From NCBI GenBank assembly GCA_023150895.1, contig JAKLJY010000011.1, forward strand, positions 1-64,000: 64,000 nucleotides of DNA, given 5' to 3'. Below, piece after piece: positions 9,798 through 19,244 of this stretch. The notes beneath the pieces are model-generated. The model saw only the letters and a program-made list of their open reading frames with translations, did no database searches and was not told where the DNA came from. The position numbers and the translations under genes are program-made. This stretch comes from Myxococcota bacterium (lineage in GTDB: Bacteria > Myxococcota_A > Bradymonadia > UBA7976 > UBA1532). Numbering within the stretch: the stretch's first letter is position 1; each line of letters starts with the position of its first letter.

Positions 9798-10910
9798 TTA
9801 CGCGGGCAGCTCGAACCAGAACCGGCTGCCGCGCCCCGTGTCGCTGTCGACCCCGATCCGCCCGCCCTGCGCCTCGACCGCGAGCTTGCAGAACGTCAAG
9901 CCCAGGCCCGTCGAGCGCTTCACGCCCTGTTTACGGGCGTCGACCTGGAAGAACTTGTCGAAGATGCGGGCGTGCAGGGCCGGCGGGATGCCCGGCCCGT
10001 CGTCCTCGACCTCGAAGCGCACCGCGGCGCCCTCCGGGGGTCGCACGACATGGAGCCGAACGAGGCCCCGTTCACCCGTGAATTTCAGCGCGTTGTCCAG
10101 CAGGTTGCCCAGGACCCGCCGGACGAGCGCCGGATCACAGCGCACCGGGTCGAGCGATTCGGGCAGCGCGAGCTCCACCGTGCGGCTGTCGCGGCGGGCG
10201 TGCACGTCATGCCAGACCTGCAGGGCGAGGCTCCGGACGTCGGTGGGCACGGACTCGACCGGGAGCTGTGCCGCTTCGAGCCGGCTGACGTCCAGCAGGG
10301 AGTTGATCATCGCGGCGAGCCCGCGGCAGGCGGCGCTGCTGTCGGCGAGGGCCTGCACGACGTCCGGATCGTGGGGCACCTCCTCGAGCCACTCCAGGTT
10401 GCTCATCACGACCGTCAGGGGCGAGCGCATGTCGTGGACGACCATGTGGACCAGCGCGTCGCGCGTCTCCTCGAGGTGGCGCAGGCGCTCGTTGGCCGCC
10501 GCCAGGGCCCGCTGCTGCGCGCGCAGTTGCAGGTGCGTGCGCACGCGCGCCGCCGCCTCGTCGAACTGGAACGGCTTGGTGATGTAGTCGACGCCCCCGA
10601 GGCCGAACGCCCGCAGTTTGTCCGCGGTCTCCGTCAGCGCGCTGAGGAAGATCACCGGGACATCGCGGACCGCCGGCGAGGGGGCCGATTTCAAACGCTC
10701 GCAGACCTCGAACCCGTTCATTTCCGGCATGTCGATGTCGAGCAGGATGAGGTCCGGCGGGTGACGGTTTGCCGCGGCGAGGGCCAGCGGACCGGACGGG
10801 AAGGCCACCACCCGGTAGCCCCGGCTGCGCAGCATCTCGCCGAGGAGGTCGAGGTTGGCCGGGGTGTCGTCGACCAGCATGATGGTCTCGAAAGAGGCGT
10901 CGGTGCTCAC
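9798..10910 (-). CDS. Response-regulator/histidine-kinase hybrid
   Basis: A 370-residue soluble signalling protein. The N-terminal receiver domain (residues 8-125) has acidic pocket residues Asp14/15, phospho-acceptor Asp58 in LLDIDMP and conserved Lys112. A coiled linker leads to a HisKA domain with His159 in VVHDMRSPL. A HATPase_c domain follows, with N box (LLDNALKF), G1 (DDGPGIP), F box (FDKFFQV) and G2 (GLGLTFC). No membrane or DNA-binding domain is present. It probably receives phosphate on its receiver and relays or autophosphorylates. Its ATG overlaps the stop of the upstream hybrid kinase by ATGA, so the two are likely partners in one phosphorelay; no output regulator is adjacent. 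Confidence 0.9.
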   Translation of the reverse strand: MSTDASFETIMLVDDTPANLDLLGEMLRSRGYRVVAFPSGPLALAAANRHPPDLILLDIDMPEMNGFEVCERLKSAPSPAVRDVPVIFLSALTETADKLRAFGLGGVDYITKPFQFDEAAARVRTHLQLRAQQRALAAANERLRHLEETRDALVHMVVHDMRSPLTVVMSNLEWLEEVPHDPDVVQALADSSAACRGLAAMINSLLDVSRLEAAQLPVESVPTDVRSLALQVWHDVHARRDSRTVELALPESLDPVRCDPALVRRVLGNLLDNALKFTGERGLVRLHVVRPPEGAAVRFEVEDDGPGIPPALHARIFDKFFQVDARKQGVKRSTGLGLTFCKLAVEAQGGRIGVDSDTGRGSRFWFELPA

Positions 10911-13363
10911 GGATCGGCCTCCCCATCGGGTCGAAGCCAGCGTTCGAGTCGCGGATAGTCGTATCGGGCGGCCAGCTCGGCGAGGGCGTCCGCCGCCCCG
11001 GGGGCGACGCCGCGGGCCTCGACGAGCCCCGTGGCGAACGAGCTCATGTCGCCCGCCTCCACGGCGTCCCTGAGGCGGGCGCGCAGGCCGTCCGGAAGGG
11101 CGCGGACCTCGGGCGGGGGCAGCCCGCTCGTCCGGTCGGCCCCGGGCCCGGCGATGGCCGCCGGCGGATGGTCTGCATAGACGTAGCGCAGCCCCAGCAC
11201 CTCGCCGATGGCCTCGATGAGCTCGTAGGGTCGAAACGGCTTTCGGACGTAGGCCGTGACCCCGCTCGCACGAACCCGTTCGACGTCCTCGTCGAACGCG
11301 CTGGCCGTCACGGCGATCACCGGCAGGTGGGCGCTCTCGGGTCGGGCGCGGAGGCGGCGGGTCGCCTCGTACCCATCCATCCCGGGCATGCGCATGTCCA
11401 TCAGCACGACGGACGGCCCGAACTCCGCGACGGCCTGGAGCGCGGCCGCCCCGTCCGTGGCCTCCGCGACCTCCATGCCGAGCGGGACGAGCAGCTCGCG
11501 GATGAGTGTCCGGTTGTCGGCGATGTCGTCGACGACGAGCACCCGGGGACGCGGCGAGTCGGCGGCCAGGCCCATGAACGCCCGCTCCCGCGGGGCGGTC
11601 GTATCGGCCTCGCGCAGGGCCACCGGTTCGAAAGCGACCTCGAAACTGAAGGTGCTGCCGACCCCTTCGATGCTCTCGACCGCGAGGCGCCCGCCCATGA
11701 GCTCGACGAAACGACGGCTGATGGTCAGGCCGAGGCCGGTGCCACCCCCCGCCTCGACGCCGGCGCGCGCCTGCTGGAACGCACCGAAGATGCGCTCGAG
11801 ATCGGCCTCGGGGATGCCGGGGCCGGTGTCCGTCACCTCGAACCGCAGGCGGATCTGCGAGCGCGCGACGGACTCGGGGGCGCCTGCGGGGACCGCCGGG
11901 TCGCGGGAGAGGACCCGGAGCGTCACGCCGCCCCGTTTCGTGAACTTGAGCGCATTGCCGAGCAGGTTGACGAGCACCTGCCGCAGCTTGCCCCCGTCGC
12001 CGCGCACGCGCGCCGGAACGGCGTCGTCGCGCTCGACCGCGAGGCTCAGGCCCTGACCGTGCGCTCGCGACTCGAAGAGCGCCGCCAGGTCGTCGACGAG
12101 CGCCCGCAGGTCGAAGATCTCGCGCGCCAACGCGACCCGCCCCGACTCGATGGCCGACATGTCGAGGACGTCGTCGATCAGGCGCAGCAGGTGGTGGCCG
12201 TTGCGCAGGATGGTGTCGATCTGACGGGCCTGCGTCGGCCCCAGCGACGGGTCGCGGGCCAGGAGCTGCGCGAAGCCGAGGACCGCGTTCATGGGCGTGC
12301 GAATCTCGTGGCTCATGTTGGCCAGGAACTCGCTCTTCGCGCGGCTGGCCTTCTCTTTTTCGGCCGCAAACCGCCGGGCGTCTTCCATGGCCTCGCGCAG
12401 CGCGCGGCTCTGGGCGTTGCGTCGCATCGTCGCGCCGACGTTGTCGGCGAGGAACTGCAGCAGGCGCTGGTCACCCTCGGACCACGGTCGTTCGTTGCGC
12501 ACGGAGTCGAAGCCGATGAACCCGAGGTCGACCCCCTCGAACCGGATGGGGAGCACGATGAGCGACTGAATGCCCTGGGGCGCCAGCACCGCGCGTTCGA
12601 GGGCCCACGTCTCGGGCAGGGCGCTCACCCGGGGGATGTAGATGCTCTCGCCCCGAAAGAGCGTCTCCGACCACGTCGGGACCACGCTGACGGGCAGGTC
12701 TTGCAGGTTGTCTTTCTCCGGCGAGATGCCCGGCGCGCACCATTCGTGGGTGTTGGTCATCGACGCGCGGTCGTCCGACCAGCGGAAGATGTACGCGCGG
12801 TCGACGCCGGAGAAGGTCCCGACGCGGAGCAGGACGTCTTCGAACAAACGGTCATGTTCGGTCTCGTCGGCGCGGAAGAAGGCCGCCGTCGCGTCCACGA
12901 GCAGGTCCTCGAAGGCGACCCGGTGGCGGAGTTCGTCCTCGAGCCGCTTGCGCGCCGTCACGTCCTGGTGGCTGCCGTACATCATCCACGGCCTGCCGTC
13001 GGGCGTCCGGGTGGCGACGCGGCCGCGGTCCTGAACCCAGATCCAGTGGCCGGCTTTGTGCCGCATGCGGGACTCGAACTCGTAGTACTCGGACTCGCCC
13101 TCGAAGTGTGCGTCGAGCCGCCGGCCGCTCTCCGCGAGGTCGTCCGGGTGCGCGAGCCGCACCCACGTGTCGATGGAGATGGGGGCGAGCTCGTCGAGGG
13201 TGTAGCCGACGATCTCGGCCCAGCGGGCGTCGAAGTGCGTCTCGCCCGTCTGGACGTTCCACACCCAGGTGCCGATGTGCGTGCCCTCGAGGATGGCCTC
13301 GGCGGTTCGCAGGCGCTCGCGGGCCGTCGGGAGATCGAGCGTCGACTGGGGGTCGAGGGTCAT
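10907..13363 (-). CDS. PAS-GAF hybrid sensor histidine kinase
   Basis: An 818-residue cytosolic sensor kinase. Order of domains: PAS with PAC (residues about 15-140, ending SHQDVTARKRLEDEL), GAF (about 150-310), coiled coil, HisKA with His352 in MSHEIRTP, HATPase_c (LLGNALKFT, DTGPGIP, GTGLGLTIS), receiver with Asp656 in LMDMRMPG, and a short helical C-terminus often found after receivers in hybrid kinases. The PAS and GAF domains imply sensing of a small molecule or redox state inside the cell. I chose the ATG at 13363; a GTG ten codons upstream is possible. It is translationally coupled to the downstream receiver-kinase gene. Confidence 0.9.
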   Translation of the reverse strand: MTLDPQSTLDLPTARERLRTAEAILEGTHIGTWVWNVQTGETHFDARWAEIVGYTLDELAPISIDTWVRLAHPDDLAESGRRLDAHFEGESEYYEFESRMRHKAGHWIWVQDRGRVATRTPDGRPWMMYGSHQDVTARKRLEDELRHRVAFEDLLVDATAAFFRADETEHDRLFEDVLLRVGTFSGVDRAYIFRWSDDRASMTNTHEWCAPGISPEKDNLQDLPVSVVPTWSETLFRGESIYIPRVSALPETWALERAVLAPQGIQSLIVLPIRFEGVDLGFIGFDSVRNERPWSEGDQRLLQFLADNVGATMRRNAQSRALREAMEDARRFAAEKEKASRAKSEFLANMSHEIRTPMNAVLGFAQLLARDPSLGPTQARQIDTILRNGHHLLRLIDDVLDMSAIESGRVALAREIFDLRALVDDLAALFESRAHGQGLSLAVERDDAVPARVRGDGGKLRQVLVNLLGNALKFTKRGGVTLRVLSRDPAVPAGAPESVARSQIRLRFEVTDTGPGIPEADLERIFGAFQQARAGVEAGGGTGLGLTISRRFVELMGGRLAVESIEGVGSTFSFEVAFEPVALREADTTAPRERAFMGLAADSPRPRVLVVDDIADNRTLIRELLVPLGMEVAEATDGAAALQAVAEFGPSVVLMDMRMPGMDGYEATRRLRARPESAHLPVIAVTASAFDEDVERVRASGVTAYVRKPFRPYELIEAIGEVLGLRYVYADHPPAAIAGPGADRTSGLPPPEVRALPDGLRARLRDAVEAGDMSSFATGLVEARGVAPGAADALAELAARYDYPRLERWLRPDGEADP

Positions 13364-13508
13364 GGCGGGTCGCTTCCCGTCCTGCGGCGTCACACTGGCG
13401 TTGCGGGAACAGCCTATCGTGCAGGGCTGTCATCGGGCGGACATCGGGAAAATCCCGGATGCGGGTCGGCGCCGACTCGGATGGGAGGCCGGTAAGACCC
13501 CCCCTGCT

Positions 13509-13522
13509 TTGACCCCGGTCAA
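13509..13522. promoter_or_regulatory. Inverted repeat TTGACC-CC-GGTCAA between genes
   Basis: A perfect 6-bp inverted repeat with a 2-base centre, 16 bases past the stop of the CoA-transferase gene and 146 bases before the kinase start. It could be a regulator site or supply a TTGACC -35 for the kinase operon. It lacks the T-run of a terminator. Confidence 0.25.
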
Positions 13523-13537
13523 GTCGGCGGGCGTCGC

Positions 13538-14845
13538 TCAGCCACCCGGCAGCACGAAGTGACGGACCTCGGCGAAGCTGCGACGGAGCTCGGCCCGAAA
13601 ATCCGGGTGCGCGATGCCGATCAGGGCCTCGGCTCGCTCGCGCAGCGTCTTGCCGTGCAGGTTGACGGCGCCGTACTCCGTCACGACCCAGTGGACGTGG
13701 CCGCGGCTCGTCACGACACCCGCGCCGGACTTGAGGGCGGGGGCGATGCGCGAAACGGTGCCCTTGGCGGCGGTGGCCGGGAGCGCCAGGATGGGCTTGC
13801 CCCCCTTGGACAGCGCCGCGCCGTGGATGAAGTCCATCTGCCCGCCGATGCCCGAGTAGATGCGATGGCCGATGGAGTCGGCGCACACCTGCCCCGTGAG
13901 ATCGATCTCGAGCGCCGAGTTGATGGCCGTCACCTTGTCATTCTTGCGGATGAGCGCGGTGTCGTTCGTGCGGTCGCAGGGGTGGAACTCGACCATCAGG
14001 TTGTCGTCCACGAAGTCGTAGAGCCGTCGGCTGCCATTGACGAAGCTCGTGACGATGCGACCGGGGTGGATCTTCTTGTGCCGGTTGGTGATCACCCCGT
14101 TCTCGACCAGCGGAATCAGACCGTCCGAGAACATCTCGGTGTGAATGCCGAGGTCGAACTTGTTGCCGAGCCGGGCGAGGACCGCGTTGGGGATGGCCCC
14201 GATGCCCATTTGCAGCGTCGCACCGTCCTCGACGAGGGCGGCGATGTGCTCGCCGATGAGCGCCTCCTCGGGGGAAGGATCCGTGGCCGGATGACTCGGC
14301 AGCGGACGATCCGTCGCCACGAAGGCCGTGATGCGCGAGAACGGAATCTGCGCGTGCCCGTGCGTTCGCGGCATCTGCTCGTTGATCTCGGCGATGACGA
14401 CGAGCGCGGCGTCCGTCGCGGCGAGGGTGGCATCGACCGAGGTGCCGAGCGTGCAGACGCCGTTGTGATCCGGGGGCGAGACCTGAATCAGCGCGACGTC
14501 GAGCGGGACAATCCGGTTGCGAAACAGCCCGGGGATGTCCTTCAGGAAGATCGGCATGAAGTCGGCCCGGCCCTCGGCGACCGGGACCCGGGCCGCCGGC
14601 CCGGTGAACATCGAAATCGAGAAGAAGCGGCCGTCGTGCTCCGGACGGAGGAACTTCACCTCCCCTTCGAGGTGAAGGTGATAGAGCCTGACGTTCTCGA
14701 GCTCGGTCCGCTCGACGAGGGCGTCGAGGAGCGTCGTGGGGGTCGCGGCGGCACCGTGGATATAGACGCGGTCGCCGGAGTTGATGACCGAGAGCGCGTC
14801 GGCGGGCGAGACCGCGCGCGACTTCCAGTCGCTGAAGGGTTTCAT
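13538..14845 (-). CDS. Acetyl-CoA hydrolase/transferase family protein (4-hydroxybutyrate CoA-transferase-like)
   Basis: A 435-residue cytosolic CoA-transferase of the Cat1/Cat2 family, moving CoA between acetyl-CoA (or a similar donor) and a short-chain acid. Expected motifs are present: the catalytic Glu237 in IHTEMFSDG, LQMGIGAIPNAV, the GGQMDFIHGA segment and WVVTEYGAVNLHGK near the C-terminus. ATG at 14845 has GAGGAG 8 bases upstream. Longer upstream reading frames on this strand run through the opposite-strand cytochrome gene and are not coding. The acid substrate cannot be told from sequence; 4-hydroxybutyrate, propionate and succinate are all possible. It is divergently arranged with the decahaem cytochrome gene. 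Confidence 0.92.
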   Translation of the reverse strand: MKPFSDWKSRAVSPADALSVINSGDRVYIHGAAATPTTLLDALVERTELENVRLYHLHLEGEVKFLRPEHDGRFFSISMFTGPAARVPVAEGRADFMPIFLKDIPGLFRNRIVPLDVALIQVSPPDHNGVCTLGTSVDATLAATDAALVVIAEINEQMPRTHGHAQIPFSRITAFVATDRPLPSHPATDPSPEEALIGEHIAALVEDGATLQMGIGAIPNAVLARLGNKFDLGIHTEMFSDGLIPLVENGVITNRHKKIHPGRIVTSFVNGSRRLYDFVDDNLMVEFHPCDRTNDTALIRKNDKVTAINSALEIDLTGQVCADSIGHRIYSGIGGQMDFIHGAALSKGGKPILALPATAAKGTVSRIAPALKSGAGVVTSRGHVHWVVTEYGAVNLHGKTLRERAEALIGIAHPDFRAELRRSFAEVRHFVLPGG

Positions 14846-15233
14846 GGGGGACTCCTCGTCGTCGTGCAGGGCACAGGGCGATCGGGCGCGGTGTGCCACG
14901 ACCGTCGGTGACGGGTCAATGGGGCCCGAAGGCAAGCCGGGCGGGTCATGGCGGACCGTGGGGTTTGGGATGTTTCGATTCGGAAACCGGTCGCCGGCCG
15001 GAAAATACGGATCGGAAACGGCGCGCGAAGTTTGCAGAATAGTGGATGTTTTTGTCTGTAAAGTCCTGCACTGGCCAGGGTCCGCAGGCTGGGCCCTCCC
15101 GCGGCCGTCGAGGGGGCGTCTCGTGCGCTCGGCGACGGGGCGCGGCGGGCTTGGCCTGCGAATTGCTCCGGCGCCCGCCTGGACGAAGGTCATCCGGACC
15201 TCGTCGAGACGGACAACACCGGGGAAACAAGCG
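14846..15233. promoter_or_regulatory. Divergent intergenic region between CoA-transferase and decahaem cytochrome
   Basis: 388 bases with no gene. The stretch 15030-15070 (TTTGCAGAATAGTGG, then TTTTTGTCTGTAAAG) is clearly more AT-rich than its surroundings and is the best place for a promoter of the cytochrome gene. A less marked AT-rich patch lies at 14963-14990. No operator could be defined. Confidence 0.4.
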
Positions 15234-18200
15234 ATGATGACCGGGAAACTTTTGACAGTCGCGTTGCTCGGCAGTGGCCTCCTGGCCATGGGGTGCGAAG
15301 GCCCCGCCGGCGCCAAGGGCGAAAAGGGCGATCCGGGGACCGCCGGTCCGGCGGGTGATGCCGGCGCCGAAGGGCCCCAGGGCGAGCCGGGTGAACAGGG
15401 CGAGCCGGGTGAACAGGGCGAACCGGGCGCGCCGGGTGAACCGGGGGCGCCGGGCTCCGACGGCGCGCCGGGCGCACCGGGTGCACCGGGGGCGCCGGGC
15501 TCCGACGGCGCGCCGGGCGCACCGGGCTCCGACGGACCCCCGGGACCCGCCGGTCCCGAAGGCCCCGCCGGGCAGGACGGCCAGGACGGGCAGAACGGCC
15601 AGGACGGGCAGAACGGCGCGGACGGCGTCGACGGCGAGCAGGGCCCCCAGGGCGAGACCGGCGCGCAGGGCGAGACCGGCGCGCAGGGCGAGCAGGGTGA
15701 CCCCGGCCCCGCCGGCGGCAACGTCGAGGTTCAGTACCACCACGGCGAGGCCTTCCTGCTCTCCACCGGCGAGTTCCTCGAGGCCGACAAGTTCTACGCC
15801 GACGCCGAGATCACCGGCGCGACCGTGGGCGCCGACGGCTCCCTGAGCGTGGACTTCAGCGTCTTCGACGGCGCCGGCGAGCCCTACGCGGCCCTCGCCG
15901 CCGTGAACGCGGTGGTCGCGAAGCTCGTCTCCGACGACGCCTCGATGAAGTGGGTCACCTACAACAACCGCAAGCAGACGGCCCCGGCGGGCGCGTGGGG
16001 CGACGCGGGCTGCGCCATTCAGGGCTACCGCGAGAGCAGCGGCGCCGGCGCGACCAACGGCACCCTCACCAACCACGGTGACGGCACCTACACCTACACC
16101 TTCCGCATCAACCTCCAGACGGTCACCATGCCGACCTGCGTGGATGGCGCTGCGGAAGAGCCCGTCGGGTACGAGCCGGCCGCGACGCACCGCGTGTACC
16201 TGTCCTTCGGCGGCCACTCCGGCGCCACGGGCGACGCGCACCTCGACTGGGTGCCGGACGGCGTCACGCCGCTCGATACCCGCGACATCATGCAGACCGA
16301 GACGTGCCGCGCTTGCCACGGTCTCGAGTTCCACGGTCACGGCGGCGACCGCCTCACCCTCGAGGGTTGCGTCACCTGCCACAACGACTACTCGACCGAG
16401 GCCCGCGGCGGCGACAGCCTCGACACGAAGGTCATGATCCACCGGATCCACGCCGGTTCCGATCTGCCGAGCGTGCAGGGCCCCGACGGCTTCTACTGGG
16501 ACAACCCCGCGACGCCCGCCGACGAGTCCGCCGACAACGACCCGTACATCATGTACACGCAGCGCGGCTCCGCCGACTTCTCGCACGTCGGCTTCCCCGC
16601 CCTGATCTCGAACTGCACCAAGTGCCACACGGGTGATGGCGCCGACGCCGCGAACTGGAACACCAAGCCGAGCCGCGCGGCCTGCAGCTCCTGCCACGAC
16701 GACGTGGACTTTGCGAGCGGCGCGAACCACGCCGCCGGCCCGCAGGCCAACGACGCGATGTGCGCCGGCTGCCACCAGCCCAACGCGGGCCTCTCGCCGA
16801 TCATCCCGGCCCACGACTGGATGAACCGCGATCCCCGCAACGTGCCCGAGTTCAACGTCGAGATGACGGTGACCGGCGCGGCCAACGGCGAGTACTTCAT
16901 GGCCGGCGAGGCCCCGGTGGTCCACATCCGGGTCTTCAACCGCAATGCGGACGGTTCCAACGGCGCGCCCATCGATCACACCCAGGTCAACGCCGAGACG
17001 AACAACGGCAACGAGGGCTGCCTCGAGGCCGGCTGCCCCGATGGCGACGGCCGCTACAACGCGCCGTTCTTCGTTCACGGCCCCCGCGCCGATCGCCAGC
17101 CCGTGCTGACGACCAAGGCCCGCGTGAAGATCACCAGCAACGGCATCGGGCCCTTCGACCTGAGCGCCGTGCCGGCGAACACGAACTTCACGATCACCCT
17201 CGATCAGGGCGTCAGCCTCCGGTACTTCGACGACTTCGGGCGCGACATGGTCGCCGCCGGCGTCATCAACGTGCCCTTCACCCCCGCGACGTCCGTCCCC
17301 GCCGCGGCGACGACGACCCCGTCCGACCTGGCCGCCTGGCTGAACGGCAACGCGAACTTCGCGCGCCGCGCCATCGCGTACCTCGAAACCGACGGCCGCC
17401 TGTCCATCCGCAGCCGCAACCTCGGCAAGCTGTACTCCGTGCAGCTCGGCGCCGGCCCCATCACCCAGACCGTGTTCAACAACGACACGGCGGTCAAGGT
17501 GCAGGGCGGCTTCACGCTGAGCAATGCCCTGACCAAGCAGGCCGTCCCGGCCAACAACGACCCGAAGATCACCTGGAACGCCGACGAGATCCTCTACACC
17601 CTCGACCCGGTGGACGACCTCCGTCCCGGCACCTACGTCGCCAGCCTCGAGTTCGGTGACCGCGGCCGCATCGACGGCGTGAACTACCGCACGCCCTCCG
17701 TCGCCAAGGTGACCTTCAACGTGAAGCAGGCCGAGGAAGAGCTGCCCCCGGCCGGCAACTGCGGTGACTGCCACCAGAACAACAGCGGCACCGGCTTCGT
17801 GCTCGACTACGCGCGGCACTACAAGATCTTCGACGACAGCGCGATGGATCAGTGCGGCGCCTGCCACGACTACCAGCCCGGCGCGGTGGTCGACCCCGCC
17901 AACCCGATGGCCTGGAACGGCTCGAAGCCCATGAGCCGCCGCGTCCACGGCATCCACTTCGGCTCGTCGCTGAACTACCCGCTCAGCACCGTCGACTACA
18001 GCAACGGCGACCCCATCGCGGGACGCAACTGGAACATCACCTACCCGCAGGACGTCCGCAACTGCGAGACCTGCCACAAGGCCGAGAACACGAGCGGCAG
18101 CTGGGCCACCAACGCCAATCGCCTCGCCTGCAGCGGCTGCCACGACTCCGACGCCAGCATGGCCCACATGCGGCTCCAGACCTTCGATCCCACCCCGGGT

Positions 18201-18248
18201 CAGCCCTGGAGCGGCGACGAAGAAGAGTCCTGCACCGCCTGCCACTGA
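15234..18248 (+). CDS. OmcA/MtrC-like decahaem c-type cytochrome with a collagen-like stalk
   Basis: A 1004-residue outer-membrane lipoprotein, probably for electron transfer at the cell surface. The signal peptide ends in lipobox LLAMGC (Cys21). Residues 23-163 are uninterrupted Gly-X-Y collagen-like repeats. Then come a beta-rich domain, five CXXCH sites (Cys358, 379, 461, 484, 510), a second beta-rich domain, and five more (Cys843, 874, 944, 966, 1000). This is the beta/pentahaem/beta/pentahaem plan of the MtrC/OmcA family. The last haem histidine is the final residue, 1004. ATG at 15234 or 15237 directly precedes the signal peptide. The long opposite-strand reading frames here are shadows. 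No MtrA/MtrB porin-cytochrome genes are in the window. A PpiC isomerase gene follows after 29 bases. Confidence 0.93.
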   Translation: MMTGKLLTVALLGSGLLAMGCEGPAGAKGEKGDPGTAGPAGDAGAEGPQGEPGEQGEPGEQGEPGAPGEPGAPGSDGAPGAPGAPGAPGSDGAPGAPGSDGPPGPAGPEGPAGQDGQDGQNGQDGQNGADGVDGEQGPQGETGAQGETGAQGEQGDPGPAGGNVEVQYHHGEAFLLSTGEFLEADKFYADAEITGATVGADGSLSVDFSVFDGAGEPYAALAAVNAVVAKLVSDDASMKWVTYNNRKQTAPAGAWGDAGCAIQGYRESSGAGATNGTLTNHGDGTYTYTFRINLQTVTMPTCVDGAAEEPVGYEPAATHRVYLSFGGHSGATGDAHLDWVPDGVTPLDTRDIMQTETCRACHGLEFHGHGGDRLTLEGCVTCHNDYSTEARGGDSLDTKVMIHRIHAGSDLPSVQGPDGFYWDNPATPADESADNDPYIMYTQRGSADFSHVGFPALISNCTKCHTGDGADAANWNTKPSRAACSSCHDDVDFASGANHAAGPQANDAMCAGCHQPNAGLSPIIPAHDWMNRDPRNVPEFNVEMTVTGAANGEYFMAGEAPVVHIRVFNRNADGSNGAPIDHTQVNAETNNGNEGCLEAGCPDGDGRYNAPFFVHGPRADRQPVLTTKARVKITSNGIGPFDLSAVPANTNFTITLDQGVSLRYFDDFGRDMVAAGVINVPFTPATSVPAAATTTPSDLAAWLNGNANFARRAIAYLETDGRLSIRSRNLGKLYSVQLGAGPITQTVFNNDTAVKVQGGFTLSNALTKQAVPANNDPKITWNADEILYTLDPVDDLRPGTYVASLEFGDRGRIDGVNYRTPSVAKVTFNVKQAEEELPPAGNCGDCHQNNSGTGFVLDYARHYKIFDDSAMDQCGACHDYQPGAVVDPANPMAWNGSKPMSRRVHGIHFGSSLNYPLSTVDYSNGDPIAGRNWNITYPQDVRNCETCHKAENTSGSWATNANRLACSGCHDSDASMAHMRLQTFDPTPGQPWSGDEEESCTACH

Positions 18249-18262
18249 AGCCGGGATGGTGT

Positions 18263-18268
18263 TAACCT
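18263..18268 (+). promoter_or_regulatory. Possible -10 box before the PpiC gene
   Basis: TAACCT lies 9 bases before the ATG at 18278, just after the cytochrome stop. It could allow a separate near-leaderless transcript in addition to readthrough from the cytochrome gene. Weak evidence. Confidence 0.2.
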
Positions 18269-18277
18269 CCCGCCTCG

Positions 18278-19234
18278 ATGAATCCCCGCCGCCCTTTTCC
18301 CCCCTCCGCCGCCCTCCTTCTCCTTCCCCTCGGCCTCTCCTGCCTGACGCCGGCTTGCCAGCGTGACCCGGCGGGTACGCCCGCCGTCGCCCCCGCGGCA
18401 CCCTCCGCGGCGCGACCATCCGCGAGCCCGCCGGCACAGGGGGCGCTGCCGGCCGACACCGTCGTGACGGTCAACGGCGTGCCCATCACCGAGGCCGACA
18501 TCCGGCAGGAGACGAAAGGCGACGTTCACGGGGCGTTGCCGGACGAGGGCAAGCGCAAGGCCATCATCGAATTGCTCGTCAAGCGCGAGTTGCTGCGGCA
18601 GCAGGCGCTCGCCCGCGGTCTCGACACGCAGCCGGAGTACCTGCAACGCCGCATCGCGCTCGACGCGCAGATTCGCGCCTTCGAGCGCGGTGAGCTTCCC
18701 CAGGCGCTCCTGCGGGCTGAACTCGCCGCCGCACAGGTGACGGAGGCCGAGGCGCGTGCCTGGTTCGACGCCAACAAAGACCGCGTCGCGACCGAGGTGC
18801 ACGTCAAGCAGCTCATGGCCAAGACGCGTGCGCAAGCGGACGCCCTGCACGCGCAGCTCGAGGCCGGCACGCCCTTCGACGACGTGGCGCGGACCCTCCT
18901 GCCGGGCATCGAGGTCGGGTCGAAGGCGCCGTGGGACCTCGGGTTCCTGCGATTCAGCCAGATGGCCCCGCAGTGGCTCCCCGTCGTCTTCGATGTGCCC
19001 GAGGGCAAACACTCGCGCGTCATCGAAGGGCCGGGCAACCGATTCTGGATTCTGCAGGTCCTGGGAAAACGACCAGCCGCGAGCGTGACGTTCGAGTCCC
19101 TCTCGGCGGGCATTCAGGAGCGGATGCGCGGCGAGCGAGCCGCGGAACGGCAGGCGGCCATCGAGACGCAGGCGCGGGCGAACGCGAAGATCGTCTTCAC
19201 GCCGAAAGCGACGGCCGAGACACCCGTCGACTGA
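18278..19234 (+). CDS. PpiC/SurA-type peptidyl-prolyl isomerase lipoprotein
   Basis: A 318-residue exported folding factor. The signal peptide has lipobox LTPAC (Cys27), followed by a Pro/Ala linker. A SurA-N-like helical region comes next (VVTVNGVPITEADI, then LVKRELLRQQALARG), and a parvulin-type domain covers about 165-270 (VHVKQLMAKTRAQADAL, then WDLGFLRFSQMAPQWLPVVFDVPEG). The parvulin core is somewhat divergent, so isomerase activity is not certain. The gene lies 29 bases after the decahaem cytochrome on the same strand. By analogy with SurA/PrsA and with PpiC-like proteins found beside multihaem genes, it may help fold or export that cytochrome. It converges with the next gene, 10 bases away. 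Confidence 0.85.
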   Translation: MNPRRPFPPSAALLLLPLGLSCLTPACQRDPAGTPAVAPAAPSAARPSASPPAQGALPADTVVTVNGVPITEADIRQETKGDVHGALPDEGKRKAIIELLVKRELLRQQALARGLDTQPEYLQRRIALDAQIRAFERGELPQALLRAELAAAQVTEAEARAWFDANKDRVATEVHVKQLMAKTRAQADALHAQLEAGTPFDDVARTLLPGIEVGSKAPWDLGFLRFSQMAPQWLPVVFDVPEGKHSRVIEGPGNRFWILQVLGKRPAASVTFESLSAGIQERMRGERAAERQAAIETQARANAKIVFTPKATAETPVD

Positions 19235-19244
19235 GCGTCCGAGC

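Noticed and set aside
14946-18437. A 1163-residue open frame opposite the decahaem cytochrome
   Set aside because: Its residues are Gly/Val/Ala/Arg-rich shadow of a GC-rich gene whose other strand has ten CXXCH sites, a lipobox and a collagen pattern.
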